DNA from: Carex sylvatica
Lineage: Eukaryota; Streptophyta; Magnoliopsida; Poales; Cyperaceae
Direction of reading: 5' to 3'
Assembly: GCA_964058845.1 (NCBI GenBank)
Contig: CAXKVR010000079.1
Span: 1 to 64,000, forward strand
DNA: 64,000 nt
The notes under the pieces were generated by a model. The model was not told where the DNA came from and ran no database searches. It saw nothing but the letters and a program-made list of their open reading frames with translations. This document shows, piece by piece, positions 47,701-59,103 of the stretch; the first letter of the stretch is position 1; each line of letters begins with the position of its first letter. The position numbers were made by a program, and so were the translations under genes.

Positions 47701-50136
47701 AAATTGCATTTGATGATGGATGCCTTGTAATTGAAAGCCTACTGAACTACTTTATCAAGGTATAACTCAAAGCTGAAGGTTCAATTACAGTTAAATAAAT
47801 TTGTGTTATTTAAGTTATAATAATAAAACCACTGAATCCAGATGAATGATATAATAACTAGCATAAAATAAATTTAAGCAAATTTATGTTATTCTGTCAA
47901 GTGATTAAGTGATTACATGAATGGTTGAAACATACAAATAGATGAGTTATTTGATGTTTGTTGCAAGCAGTAAGAAATATGGAAAAGTTAATTTATTAAT
48001 TTAATTTTAAATATGTACAGGCTTTTACAGATTATTTCGAATGTCTTTTGGCAAATGTTAATAACCCTGTTCTTGCTGTTGGTATTTGGTTAGTTACATT
48101 AATTCTCATATCTGAAGTGATTCTTGTTCTTGTGGTATTAAGATGCAAGTACTAATAATATGAAAATTTTATTTGTTACAGATCAGTAAATTATTTGCTA
48201 GATTATTTCATTAAGGGTGAGACCTTATAAATTTTGGATCTGGTAATAACTGCCATACACTTTTTTACTTGGTTTGCAATTTTTTTATCTATGTGAAGCA
48301 TAGTGAACTTTACAAAGTTGCAGATGTCTTCTATTTTTCTTTCATGTAAGGTTATGTAAGGTTATATTAAGTTGATACCCTAAGGTTATAATAACTTGAT
48401 ATTCTACTATAGTTGAACAATTGGAAAAATGCATCATTATTGGCAATTTTTGTGCTTCTATATTTTCTTACAACATTTCTGATCTATATATTTTAGTCTT
48501 GTTGATGGTATTGGAATAGTTGAACATTTGATGGGAATGTGTAGAGGTGGAGCTGTTTTTAGGTCTCCCAAGTTCTAGTTTGCAGTGGAGACTTTTTTAA
48601 GGTCCTTGCTCAATTCTGTTTTAAGTTTTCCTGTTTTTTTTTTTGCTGACTTGGAATGTTTGCAGCTACAGCTAGGACCTTGGCACACACAAGGAAAAAA
48701 AAATTTGGAACTCTTTAATCTTTGCATATTTATTTGCTTGCACTTTGATTAAGTTATGACTATATTGTTGGAGAGATTCTTGAATGTTGGTGATCTTGTA
48801 CTTATATGAAGTAAGGGATGGGTAACATTTCCCCTCCACATTCTGGTCCTGTTGATGGGTATTAGAAAGGTTAATCATTTGTTGGATGTAATCATTAGGG
48901 GATATGTTTTCTTCATCTCAAGTTTTTGTTTGTATGCTGAGACTACATTGAAGGTTCATGATAATATGTTTATTACAGGTTAATTTTCTATTGTGGTGGT
49001 GTCAATCTGGCATATGATTATCAGTTTTGATCTGTGTGTATGAATATTTGGTGTTATCTGTTGGTTCCTCCATATTTTGATTGTTAGAAAGGTATAATAA
49101 TATATTAGATTAGAATGCTTAGCTCTGTGCGAGTCTTCTGGAACAGGTGTGGATGGTAAGTGTTGATGTCCTTCACTTGATAAACTTAATGGTATGTAAA
49201 TTTGGTATTTCTTGGTAATGCTAATGTTATTTCTGAGTCCAATTGAACAGAGTTTATGGTTCAAATTATCAAGATCCTTATTAAATGTATCTTATCAATA
49301 TCATGTGTACCTTGCACCGTAGTTTTGTAAATTTAATTCTGAAAATTATTAAATGATCACTGCCATTGTGGTAATATGCAAGTGATATTATAGAAACTGA
49401 CCATTAATCAAGTTATACAATTGATAATTTCAGAGCTATTTGGTTACAAACAACCTAACCCAATTTCTGATTGAAATCTGGTACTGATATATATTCATAG
49501 CCTCATTATACCAACAACCGAAGCACCTAATTTGTCATTTAATTCTGGTGCTGATCTATGTTCATAGCTCATTTGTGCGCCAAAGTTTTAAATGAGTAAT
49601 TTTGCATTAGCCGAAATTAACAAAATTTAACATCCATGTTACCTTCTTAATTTAATATAATAGGCACAGGCAGTTTCTGACCCTACACTGTCAATTTATT
49701 AAAAGTAAAACTTGGGTCGTGCTGTGTTGATAATAATACAGTACAGTCATGCAGAAAGGATGAATGAATGGCAAAGAATGACAAACAAAAGACATTGTTT
49801 ACCTGGATGACCAGCAAAGATTCTAGATATGGCCTAGATTGATGGTGGTTTATATACGGTGAAGGCTTTGAGGTATTTCTTTAATTTTATTATTAATTAG
49901 TCTTAATAATTTATAATATTATGTTTGCAAAAGGCAAGTTTCATTCTTTTTCATTAATTTGAAATGGCAGCTTACATTTGGGCTATTACCACTTGAATAC
50001 TTTGGTTAAACAACTACTTTAGACCCCATGCTCCCTTATGAATGAATGTGTACGTAATTTTGTTTTTTCCTATGATGCGAAAGGCCCCTTCGGAATATTA
50101 GGGTAATTATCTGCTCATTTGTTTGCCTTTTGAAAT
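47700..50136 (+). other. Body of unit 1, no coding gene recognised
   Basis: AT-rich sequence aligned in order with 56730-60900 of units 2/3: GGTATAACTCAAAGCTGAAGG, GTCAATCTGGCATATGATTA, and ACCCTACACTGTCAATTTATTAA blocks recur. A degenerate tRNA-like end (ATGGTTCAAATTATCAAGATCCTT) lies at 49256-49280. Confidence 0.5.
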
Positions 50137-50209
50137 GGATCTTTAGCTCAAATACTATGGACAGAGTACCTGAACTTCAGGGGATGATGGTTCGAATCCA
50201 TCAAGATCC
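50137..50209 (+). ncRNA. tRNA-like domain, copy 1
   Basis: GGATCTT pairs with the terminal AAGATCC (7 bp); GCTC with GAGT; T-arm GATGG-TTCGAAT-CCATC is perfect and contains a B-box (GGTTCGAATCC). TAGCTCAAATAC..TGG resembles an A-box with an enlarged D-loop of 14 bases. Between the D and T arms, CCTGA-ACT-TCAGG makes a stem with too small a loop for a normal anticodon. So it is tRNA-like but not a decodable tRNA. Two other copies at 59028 and 60910 keep the same architecture. Confidence 0.6.
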
Positions 50210-50502
50210 TTATCTATTTGTGATATTTTTATTTAATTTAATTGAAGGAAAAAGAGCAGTTTAAATTTAGTTTATATGTAATAAGCTTTATCATCATTTG
50301 TTCCTCGTACCTTAAGTTTTGGTAACTTAGTATGTAACTTGTTGATGATTGTTGGTTTTTTATTAATATGTAACTGTTAGTTAATATGATATTCTTGTTA
50401 ATGGTCATTTTGTGTAAGAAAGGTCAATTTATATACGGTCTTTATATTACAGTCCAATCAACTTGCACCAGATCTGTCAGAAACTATTTTTCACCTATTC
50501 AG

Positions 50503-50667
50503 CATGATAGGTGCTGACGTGCTGTTACTATATTTTGGGGAATGTACATGGTTTTATGGGGAAAAGCAAAGGATGTCAAGTGAGAGGGAAATGAGTAAAT
50601 GACTCAATTCAGAACTGTTAGGTGTTTCAGAGGTAATCATATCAATAGATGGCAAAGAAGATCATGG
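50503..50667 (+). pseudogene. WAT1-related exon 7 relic (copy F)
   Basis: After TATTCAG the sequence matches exon 7 (ATGATAGGTGC.., GGGGAATGTACATGG, TATGGGGAAAAGCA, GGTGTTTCAGAGGTAA, GATGGCAAAGAAGATCATGG) but has small indels and an in-frame TGA (AAGTGAGAGG, about 50579). No other WAT1 exon precedes it: instead it follows the tRNA-like unit. The 3' flank module continues to about 51300. Confidence 0.85.
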
Positions 50668-51864
50668 GGTAGCTGGTGAAGTTAGTTCTGTTATGGGATG
50701 AATGTCAACGTAAATTCAATTTTTGTATAAATAATTGCTTTCTTCAATTTTCTTGGCTTCTCAATTTTTTTTTCCGAAACCAAGAGAATTACTCTCGCTC
50801 CACACTGAAAGAGATGAAAGGCCCATGCTGTAATCAAAGGCAAACCATTACCAAACAACACTATCAGGCAGCAATTACATCAGCAGAACAAACAAATCAA
50901 CAGCATATACACATTTTAGTAGGCACTCCCCCTGGAAAAAAAAAATGCTGTCTAGCTCAACTCTTTCAACAGAACGGTTGATATCATGTTGCTTCTTCCT
51001 TTCACTCTGTGATGCCAAAGCATGAAAGAACCCAGAGATGAAGTGTTGATTAAGTTATTCAGAAGCTAGGGATTATGGACTCCGACCACATTACAAGACG
51101 GTCCCTGGTCTTGTTTGATTTTACAATTCACACCATTATGCAAATGCTGTTTTCTTTACTGTCTGACAACAAGGCATTAATAAGCTACTACCAAAACTGC
51201 AAATAGGACATCCATGTTGGTACATTAAATTCATGCTGGTACCAAAATTGCAAATAGGAGATCCATGTCTACATTTGTGAATTTACTTTTGACGGAGTCT
51301 AATTTTTTGTCTATTGCTAAAGCCAAGTGAATTATTGAATTATCAACTTATTCTATAGAAATAATCAGAGATTCATGGTGTAGACGGGTAGGACTTGACA
51401 CCGTTACCCCAAAAAAATGAGTAACAGGTAAATAATTTTATATTCACTCATTTCAAATTTCAACCAAAATAATCCGAAGTTCACATAATAATATAATATG
51501 CAAGAGCAACAAAATAGCCATTCATACATTACAAGGACTTGTTGTCAAATAAAACAAAGTTAAATATAATATTCTTAGCTGTTATTGCCAAAATTACATG
51601 CACACTGATTTTAAACAACACATACATTATTACAAAAACCATGAAAAAGCCATGCATATTCTATTTCCCTCTCAAATTAGATAACTAATTGAACATACAA
51701 AAACTATCCAGCAACACACCAACATTGACCTCCCAATTCAAACACTACCCTATTAGAACATGTTCTCTAATCACCACCAAATACTCCCTCATTGGTTGTA
51801 GAGGTGGTAAAAGATGCTCTGTGCTTCCAACCACCATACAAAATTAGGCCCAATGTCCATGGAG
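50668..51864 (+). other. 3' flank module of relic F and AT-rich spacer
   Basis: 50668-51250 is homologous to the flank after copies A, D and G (CATGCTGTAATCAAAGGC.., GAAGCTAGGGATTATGGAC). 51250-51860 is AT-rich with no recognisable gene. Confidence 0.5.
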
Positions 51865-52042
51865 TGCGTATCCTCTGAGATATCTCGTATTTTGCGTGAC
51901 CAACGTATCCGTGCCTATTCGGGGATAGCGCGCAGGCCAGTATTATTTTAGCTTTGAGATTCATGAATAATGTATTTGAACGGTTGAGATTCTCCAAAAA
52001 GTCATGCAAAATATGAGATATCTCAGAGGATGCGAATTCATG
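51865..52042. repeat. Short inverted-repeat MITE (CCTCTGAGATATCTC type)
   Basis: GCGTATCCTCTGAGATATCTC..TTTTGCGTGAC on the left and GTCATGCAAAATATGAGATATCTCAGAGGATGCG on the right are inverted repeats of about 36 bases, 180 bp overall. It interrupts the minus-strand reading frame of the neighbouring relic. Confidence 0.75.
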
Positions 52043-52420
52043 TCTGTGACAGCCTTCTGCCACCCAGCAGCCCATAATTCAGGCCTTTTAACCCTTCGTG
52101 CTCTTCTTCGAGAATATGTTTCTGAAGACGAAGGGCAAGTTGGAAATCATGGCCCCCATAAACTATGTCATATTGAAATTTAACTCTGTCAAGGCAACCA
52201 GGCCACAGCTGCATATGATTGGTACCAGCAAGATGTAGACTGGTATAGGGAATGTCTCTCCAAGGAAGAACCTGGATTTCAAGAAGATCTGAGTTTAGGG
52301 AGTAGCAGAATGTCAACCTCGGAGCCTTTGAAGTTTGAACTCATCAACTGCATTCAGTTCAATGTCATAAGCAAAGATTATGGGGTCATAATCCCAATAT
52401 AATTTTCCTGACAACAAGAG
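52043..52420 (-). pseudogene. Unrecognised relic, possibly F-box-associated domain
   Basis: Minus strand contains GKLYWDYDPIIFAYDIELNA (about 52405-52345), reminiscent of F-box associated kelch-like domains, and further on a 92-codon frame (52316-52038) beginning MTFCYSLNSDLLEI with no family match that I know. The two parts are in different frames. A block SEVDILLLPKL near 52330 resembles SEDDILLLSIGPKC of the poly(A)-polymerase relic at 53830. Assignment is weak. Confidence 0.3.
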
Positions 52421-53130
52421 CAGAAAATAAGGGATTGCTTAATTTACAATAGAAAACCATAAAGCTGACAAGTCAAGTAGTAGATTTGACTTGATACAGA
52501 AAGGATATATTAACCTGAGAACTATTAAATAAACTTGAGTAGAGTAACATAAACAAGTAATTAAAACTGTACATGTAATTAATATATACTGAAACTAACT
52601 GGAACTCAAATCCAAACAGACAATAACGATATTTATTTGAATGTGATTGAAACCAAAATCCAATACAGTCCGATCCAGATTGGCTGGTTAAAATCATATA
52701 TGAACCCAAACAAGAATGTGTCAGAACTCTGATTTATTTGACCTAAAGTATTCAATGTGATATTTTTATAAACCGAAAGTGAACCTATGCTATTTAACTG
52801 GACACCAAAATTTGTTACACCAAGTCCTGTGCTATGCAACAATATTAGTATCGCAATCAATATTTGCGGCATTGTTCTGCATAGAAGAACATTCTTAATT
52901 AGGTAATAGCAACCGAGTTGTTGTTTCTTATGGTTAGTGGAAAATTTCCAACAAACAGATATATTAAATAGAAAAATATTTAGAAAAAGCAACCGAGTTG
53001 TTAACCCTTCCAAATATATACAAAATATACAAGTTGAATGGCAGTTTTGATTTTGATATCAGGAACTTTCTTGATTGAGTAGACCTACCTTCTAGAAAAT
53101 AAAATTATCTGATAAATACAAATGATGTAC
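52421..53130. other. AT-rich spacer/intron of minus-strand relics
   Basis: No coding match on either strand. TCGCAATCAATATTTGCGGCATTGT at 52852 and AACCCTTCCAAAT at 53003 recur at 63719-63762, showing that this stretch is part of the duplicated unit. Confidence 0.45.
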
Positions 53131-53838
53131 CTGGCATATCTTGTTGGCATGATTAAACTGCTCCATCATAACCCAAAGAGTACTCGATCGATGAGACATT
53201 ATAACTTGAATTCATGCAGGGATATGCAGGGGTTATAATGGGCATGTGGTGCTTCCTGTCCCCATGGAACTTGTGTGGGTCCCACACCGTAAAGACAAGT
53301 TCTTCATTTTCTTCTATTGCGCAGAGCATCACAGGGTTGGGCCAACGCCACTGAGTATACACACGGAAGAATCTGGTTACACCTCTTCTCTTTCCCCAAT
53401 ATTTCAATCACCTCAGCGTAGTATGGAAACTTTACAAGGCGAAAAAAATCAATAGTTACAGATTACAGAACAAAAATAGTAATAAGAGACCATTTTAATC
53501 TTTTAGAATGAGAAAAAAAAAGAAAAGAAGATACTTTGAAGCAGATAACTTTGACATCAGGGACGAGACGAAGAATCATGTCAGCCACACGACATCCATT
53601 GAGACTACGCACAGTTACTTCATCAATATTGTACAGCACCGACTGTTGTGATATATCCAAGGCTTGAGGAACAACAAAACATAAAAAGAAACATCATCGT
53701 ACCAAACATTAAAGATAGATTGAAAGGGAACTTTTTGAGAAGAAAATGACTGATCAAAGTGGAAAATGGTAATTAATCAAGTAGCATCTAACCTTACATT
53801 TGGGCCCAATTGAGAGTAGCAGAATGTCGTCCTCACTG
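53131..53838 (-). pseudogene. PAPS: Nuclear poly(A) polymerase gene fragment
   Basis: Minus-strand blocks follow the order of plant poly(A) polymerase: SEDDILLLSIGPKC (53838-53790, corresponding to the G-S-DID-x-L nucleotidyltransferase motif region), [21 protein letters not shown] and [11 protein letters not shown] (53660-53525), [10 protein letters not shown] directly joined to [18 protein letters not shown] (53407-53330), [20 protein letters not shown], and after a one-base loss [14 protein letters not shown] to a GT donor at 53130. The family's segment between RRGV and RFFRVY (about 30 residues) is deleted, and the frame shifts before VMMEQ. The enzyme adds poly(A) tails to pre-mRNA; this copy cannot encode it. 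A GC-poor leader-like exon (54590-54522) may be its 5' end. Confidence 0.85.
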
Positions 53839-54088
53839 CAATTAAACTTTCACCGAATCTTTTAAATTTTTCCTAAGAAAAGTTTGTGCCATAGGATTAG
53901 TTTAATTTCAATAAGGAAAACTCTTGAAGTGTTTTTCACCAATTTCTCAAGAATAAAACACACTGGGTACATAGATGACTGATGTACTATCAGAATTGCT
54001 GTCTGAAAATTACAAAACAGATTTAATAATAACCTTGAAGGTTCAGAACAGTAAGAACCTTAGTACAATTAATTTTGTGACTAGATAT

Positions 54089-54420
54089 TGTATTTAAATA
54101 TATATATATATATATAGGTTGGCTAGATATTGTATTCAAAACGTTTGTTTCCAGCCTCCGAAACAAATGTTTCCGTTTTCTGATTTTCAAAGTCCAATGG
54201 TCGATTCAAACCATTAGAATATATATTAAAATGTAACCAAATTTTAATTTTTTTAGAACTTTTTATTATTTATTAAGATGATTTGAAAATTATTGTTTTT
54301 ATTAAACTTCTGTATCATTGGAAAACAGTGATTTTCAAACTATCTTAATAAATGATAAAAAAAATTAAAAAAATAAAAAAATTTGGTGTCCAAGCACAAT
54401 TTAATAATGATTATATTGTC
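54089..54420. repeat. Fold-back MITE, right end truncated
   Basis: GGTTGGCTAGATATTG on the left after (TA)n, arms with CAATGGTCGATTCAAACC and TTATTAAGATGATTTGAAAATTATTG / complement around 54300. The right outer arm stops near 54410. Confidence 0.65.
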
Positions 54421-55780
54421 ATATTTCTCAGTAATTAGTAATATTAAAAAAAGATAATCTCACTTACCTAAACAACAACAGTCGACTGGAAATAAAAAGA
54501 GAGCCAAGAAGAAGTTGTACCTTGGAATCATTGAAGTTGAGAAAGAATCACGAAAGCAATTTGTACTTGCCGACGAGAATTAAAAGAAGGAGAACTAATT
54601 TTGACAGAAAATCGAAGAGACGGACGACAGATTATATAACGAGAAAAGAAAAAAAACTGAAGCTTGAATAAAATTGATTTCTGTAACTATAGTTATGGAA
54701 TCATCTATGTAGCGAATGGTGGGTATTCTCCACATACTGATCCGGTAGAGGAGTTATTACAGCACGATTGCTGCACGTTATTACGTTTTTCTTTGGATAT
54801 GTGAGAATTTAATGATTTTTTTTTCTCCCCCTGTTTTCTCACATTTTTTTTTTAAAAAAAAATCTTGACAGTGGCCCTGTTTTCTCACATTTCTGTGGGC
54901 GTGGACTGCAGTAAATCTGTGAATATTACAACCGTGCCTTCGCTAGAATGTTCTTTATAGAAAGAAATTCTTTTTCAGTATCTTCTAAGTTCTAATGCTC
55001 CTCTTTTAGTTTAATTAATTTTTTTTTATATGGTAAATTTAAGTTTCCATATTAAATAAAAAAAATTATGTTACGATTTTCTTTGGAGCTATTCTATGTT
55101 ACTGGACTCAAATTATAATATGAATGGTCGAGCAAAATAATACTGCAATAAATATCTCTATTTTTTCTTTTTGGTTCATAATCAGTATATAATTTTATTG
55201 ATTTAAAGAGTTATAAACTAACTATTACATAAGATTAAATAATTAAGATTAAATAATTAGTATTTTTAAAAACATTCAGCTGTAAACAAACTAAAAGTGC
55301 ACAAGGACATATGCATTTTGTAAATATAAATTTAATTATCTTGCATGATGAAAATAATAGAAGCCTAGTGATGAATTCCTCTGTGCGCATAGTTGCCCTG
55401 CTGGCGTGCTTCATTATAGAAGACACTGAATCAAGTCAGACTGAGAAATAAAAAATACTGCAATAAATATCTCTATTATACATGCATGTCTTTGTACGTA
55501 TGAGTTTGTTCGTATTCGTAGCGTATTTAATCATGAATTTTAAAATTGTCTGTGCTAATATTGGTTGCGAACGATTTTTATTTTATTTTTATTTTTAGAG
55601 GAAAAGACTTTAGGCATTGGGCTGAATTCGGCCCATCTTAAAATTGTCTGGATTTTTGGGCTTCTAGGCCCATCTATTTCTCTAGTCCTAAAATCCAACA
55701 GCGCCCCCGGTAACATACCAAAAACTCGCAACTTGCTGAAAAGATAATCTCCATTTATAATGACGTAAGCCATGATATTT
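54421..55780. other. Spacer without a recognised gene
   Basis: 54470-54660 may be leader sequence of the poly(A)-polymerase relic. The remainder is AT-rich. From about 55690 the paralogous upstream region of unit 2 begins. Confidence 0.45.
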
Positions 55781-55972
55781 TAGCAAATGAAAATTAATGA
55801 AACCGACCGAGCTATTCACGCGAATCACGCCAAAACAGCCTGTCTTTTTATATAGTTTTTTTTGCTGACGTGGCGCGGGTCCCCTTGTGGTGCTTCCAAT
55901 AAAAACTTGACGCGTGGATAGATCTGGTTCTTGAAAAATCGAGAGACTTCTATAAACCGACTTAGAATATGC

Positions 55973-55980
55973 TATATAAA
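55973..55980 (+). promoter_or_regulatory. TATA box of unit 2
   Basis: TATATAAA in the context GCTATATAAATCCATAAACC, the same as unit 1. Upstream, CTATTCACGCG..CACGCCAAAACAGCCTGTC is shared by both promoters. Confidence 0.6.
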
Positions 55981-56004
55981 TCCATAAACCTATACAAGAA
56001 AAAC

Positions 56005-56730
56005 CAAGAGACGCTTCTATTTTCTCCTATTCATAACTACCCAAACCCCCACAGATAGATTCGAAATTAGAGTTTGATAATTGATGAGGCCGAAATGATA
56101 CGAGAATTGAGCGGTGGTGCAGAGGGAGATCTATTTTTGGAAGCGCGAAGGATGGTTATATCTGGCGCGCGCTGATCTGAAATTTTACGGCGGGACTTTC
56201 GAAATCAGTTTCAGATCTGGTTTTACAAGTCAGATCTATCTGATCAAGCAAATCTACCTCGCTATCTGCTCCGATTTCGAGATTTCGAACGGTGTTTAAT
56301 CGATTGACGGTTGACTTGCTTGAAGAAACGAATCTGTTCCATTCCAGTTTATCGCATCGCATCGCTTCGCATCTGAATTGGATGCTGAGTCGTATGCTTA
56401 GATCTATCAACTGGAAGGTTTGGGTAAGTGTGTATTGTTACAGTTGTAAGTTTTTCAGATCTGATATCTTCTGTATGTTTTGTACATAGAGGCCTTTGCC
56501 ATGGTGGGTGCGCTCGCATGGCAGGTCAACCATAGTAATAAAAAAGTTCTTTCGATCTGAGGGAGATCCCATGGGGAAGTTATTTTTACCCCCAGGTTCT
56601 CCCTCTCTGTGTGCGCGTCTCTCTCTCTCTCTCTCCCTCTCCCTCCCTCCCTCTCTCTCTTTTTATCCTTTTTATCCATTGATTTTCTCGACAGAGTACC
56701 TGATTGCTAGACAACAACCTGCTTTATAAA
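56005..56730 (+). ncRNA. Putative 5' leader and first intron of non-coding unit 2
   Basis: Same layout as unit 1: CCCCCACAGATAGATTCGAAATTAGAGTTTGA, the GGTTTGGGTAAGTG donor at 56423, then GCCATGGTGGGTGCGCTCGC and the hairpin. The 77-codon frame at 56496 runs into the (CT)n tract as in unit 1. Confidence 0.45.
56559..56605 (+). ncRNA. Conserved hairpin, copy 2
   Basis: GAGGGAGA/TCTCCCTC outer stem and TGGGG/CCCCA inner stem; between them CC faces GG where copy 1 has CG facing GT, so pairing is retained by changes on both sides. Confidence 0.45.
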
Positions 56731-57673
56731 TTGCGTTGATGATGGATTCCTTGCAATTGAAAGCCTACTGAACTAATATTTCAGGGTATAACTCAAAAGT
56801 TGAAGGCTTAATTACATTTAAATAAATTTCTGTTAATAAGTTGCTGATAATATACCTTTTACGAGGATGTTATAATTATAAAACAACTGAATCCAATTGA
56901 ATGATATATAACTAACATAAAATAAATTTAAGCAAATTTCTGTTATTCTTTCAAGTGATTAAATTATTACATGAATAGTTGAAATCAAATAATAGTTGAA
57001 ACATACAAATAATTTGTGAGCAGTAAGAAATATGGAATTAGTTAATTTAATTTTAAATATGTACAGGCTTTTACAGATTATTTAGATTGTCTTTTTTGCA
57101 ATTGTTAATAACCCTTTTCTTGCTTGTTGGTATTTGGGTAGTTACCTTAATTCTCATATCTGAAGTGATTCTTGTTCTTGTGGCATTAAATAATATTATG
57201 AGAACTTTTGTTTCAGATCAGTAAATAATTTGCTAGATTATTTTGTAATTATTGATGGGTAACATTTCTGCTCTATACATGTTAGTCCTGTTGATGGTAT
57301 TGAAATGGTTGATCATTTGATTGGATTATGCACAGGTGTTTTTTAGATCTCTAAGCTCTAGTTTGCAATGGAGACTTTAATTTAAGTCCTTGCTCAATTT
57401 TGTTTAACTTTTTTTATCATTCCAGTTTATCGCATCAGCAGTAAGACCCGAATCTGTTCCATTCCAGTTTATCGCATCGCTTTGCATCTGAATTGGATGC
57501 TGAGTCGTATGCTTAGATCTATCAACTGGAAGGTTTGGGTAAGTGTGTATTGTTACAGTTGTAAGTTTTTCAGATCTGATATCTTCTATATGTTTTGTAC
57601 ATAGAGGCCTTTGCCATGGTGGGTGCGCTCGCATGGCAGGTCAACCATAGTAATAAAAAAGTTCTTTTGATCT

Positions 57674-57720
57674 GAGGGAGATTCCATGGGGAAGTTATTT
57701 TTACCCCCAGGTTCTCCCTC
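57674..57720 (+). ncRNA. Conserved hairpin, copy 3
   Basis: Same stems as copy 2 within the tandem duplicate, with TC facing GG (one wobble pair). Loop GAAGTTATTTTTAC. Confidence 0.45.
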
Positions 57721-58520
57721 TGCGTGCGCTCGTCTCTCTCTCTCTCTCCCTCTCCCTCCCTCTCTTTTTATCCTTTTTATCCATTGATTTTTTCGACAGA
57801 GTACCTGATTGCTAGACAACCTGCTTTATAAATTGCGTTGATGGATTCCTTGCAGTTGAAAGCCTACTGAACTAATATTTCAAGGTACAACTCAAAGCTG
57901 AAGGCTTAATTACATTTAAATAAATTTCTGTTAATCAAGTTGCTGATAACATACCTTTGATGAGGATGTTATAATTATAAAACCACTGAATCCAATTGAA
58001 TGATATATACCTAACATAAAATAAATTTAAGCAAATTTCTGTTATTCTGTCAAAGTGATTAAATTATTACATGAATAGTTGAAATCAAATGATAGTTGAA
58101 ACATACAAATAATTTGCGAGCAGTAAGAAATATGGAATTAGTTAATTTAATTTTAAATATGTACAGGCTTGTACAGATTATTTCGAATGTCTTTTTGGCA
58201 ATTGTTAATAACCATTTTCTTGCTTGTTGGTATCTGGTTAGTTACCTTAATTCTCATATCTGAAGTGATTCTTGTTCTTGTGGCATTAAATAATATTATG
58301 AGAACTTTTGTTTCAGATCAGTAAATAATTTGCTAGATTATTTTGTAATTATTGATGGGCAACATTTCTGCTCTTTATATGTTAGTCCTGTTGATGGTAT
58401 TGAAATGGTTGATCATTTGATTGGATTATGCACAGGTGTTTTTTAGATCTCTAAGTTCTAGTTTGCAATGGAGACTTTAATTCAAGTCCATGCTCAATTT
58501 TGTTTAACTTTTTTTTATCA

Positions 58521-59027
58521 TGAGTTGTAATCAATTATTACTATTGAACTATAATAGGTAGGGAAGGGTAATATTTGCCCTCCATACATTTTGGTTGTGT
58601 TGATGGGATGTCAGAAAGGCTAATCATTTGTTGGGAATGTGTTTCTTCATCTCCCAAGTTTTATTTGTATGTTGGGACTATATTAAAGGTTTATGCCCAT
58701 ATTTATATCACGTTAATTTTCTATTGAAATTCTGTTCTTAATTTATTATTCTTTAAAAACATCTATATTGTATTTATACCGACTTGGCTTCTGCATTGGT
58801 GTCAATCTGGCATATGATTATCATCTGTCCATATGAACTTTTGCTGTTATCTGTAGGTTCCTCTATATGTTTAATTGGGGATAATGTGTTGATTATAAGA
58901 AAGGTACGACATTAGATTAGAATGCTCAAGTTTTTGTTACTCTTATGGAAACATCAATGTGGATGGTAAGTGTTGTTGCCCTTGATGAATGAATGGTAGT
59001 ATGAACTATAGTGTTGCCTTTCCAAAT
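58521..59027 (+). other. Body of unit 2
   Basis: Aligned with 48800-49230 of unit 1 (GTGTTGATGGGATGTCAGAAAGG, GTGTCAATCTGGCATATGATTA). No coding gene. Confidence 0.45.
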
Positions 59028-59103
59028 GGATCTTTAGCTCAAAAACATTTGGACAGAGTTCCTGTATCTACAGGGGGGTGATGGTTCGAATCCATCAAGA
59101 TCC
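59028..59103 (+). ncRNA. tRNA-like domain, copy 2
   Basis: GGATCTT/AAGATCC acceptor stem, GCTC/GAGT D-stem, GATGG-TTCGAAT-CCATC T-arm. Middle hairpin CCTGT-ATCT-ACAGG: the fifth pair is T-A here but A-T in copy 1, a compensatory change. Confidence 0.6.

Larger units (their letters stand above)
56331..58520 (+). repeat. Tandem duplication of ~1.1 kb inside unit 2
   Basis: AATCTGTTCCATTCCAGTTTATCGCATC at 56331 recurs at 57451, and the following ~1070 bases match closely (to TCAATTTTGTTTAACTTTTTT at about 57413 and 58514). Junction sequence ATCATTCCAGTTTATCGCATCAGCAGTAAG lies at 57416-57446. Both copies contain the leader end, donor, hairpin and downstream body. Confidence 0.9.

Noticed and set aside
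47496..57819. Frames MPWWVRSHGRSTIV.. at 47496 and 56496 as a small conserved protein
   Set aside because: They end in CT microsatellite translation (SLSLSL), start codon context is not special and a third copy breaks the frame; RNA-level conservation explains the similarity equally well. Not fully excluded.
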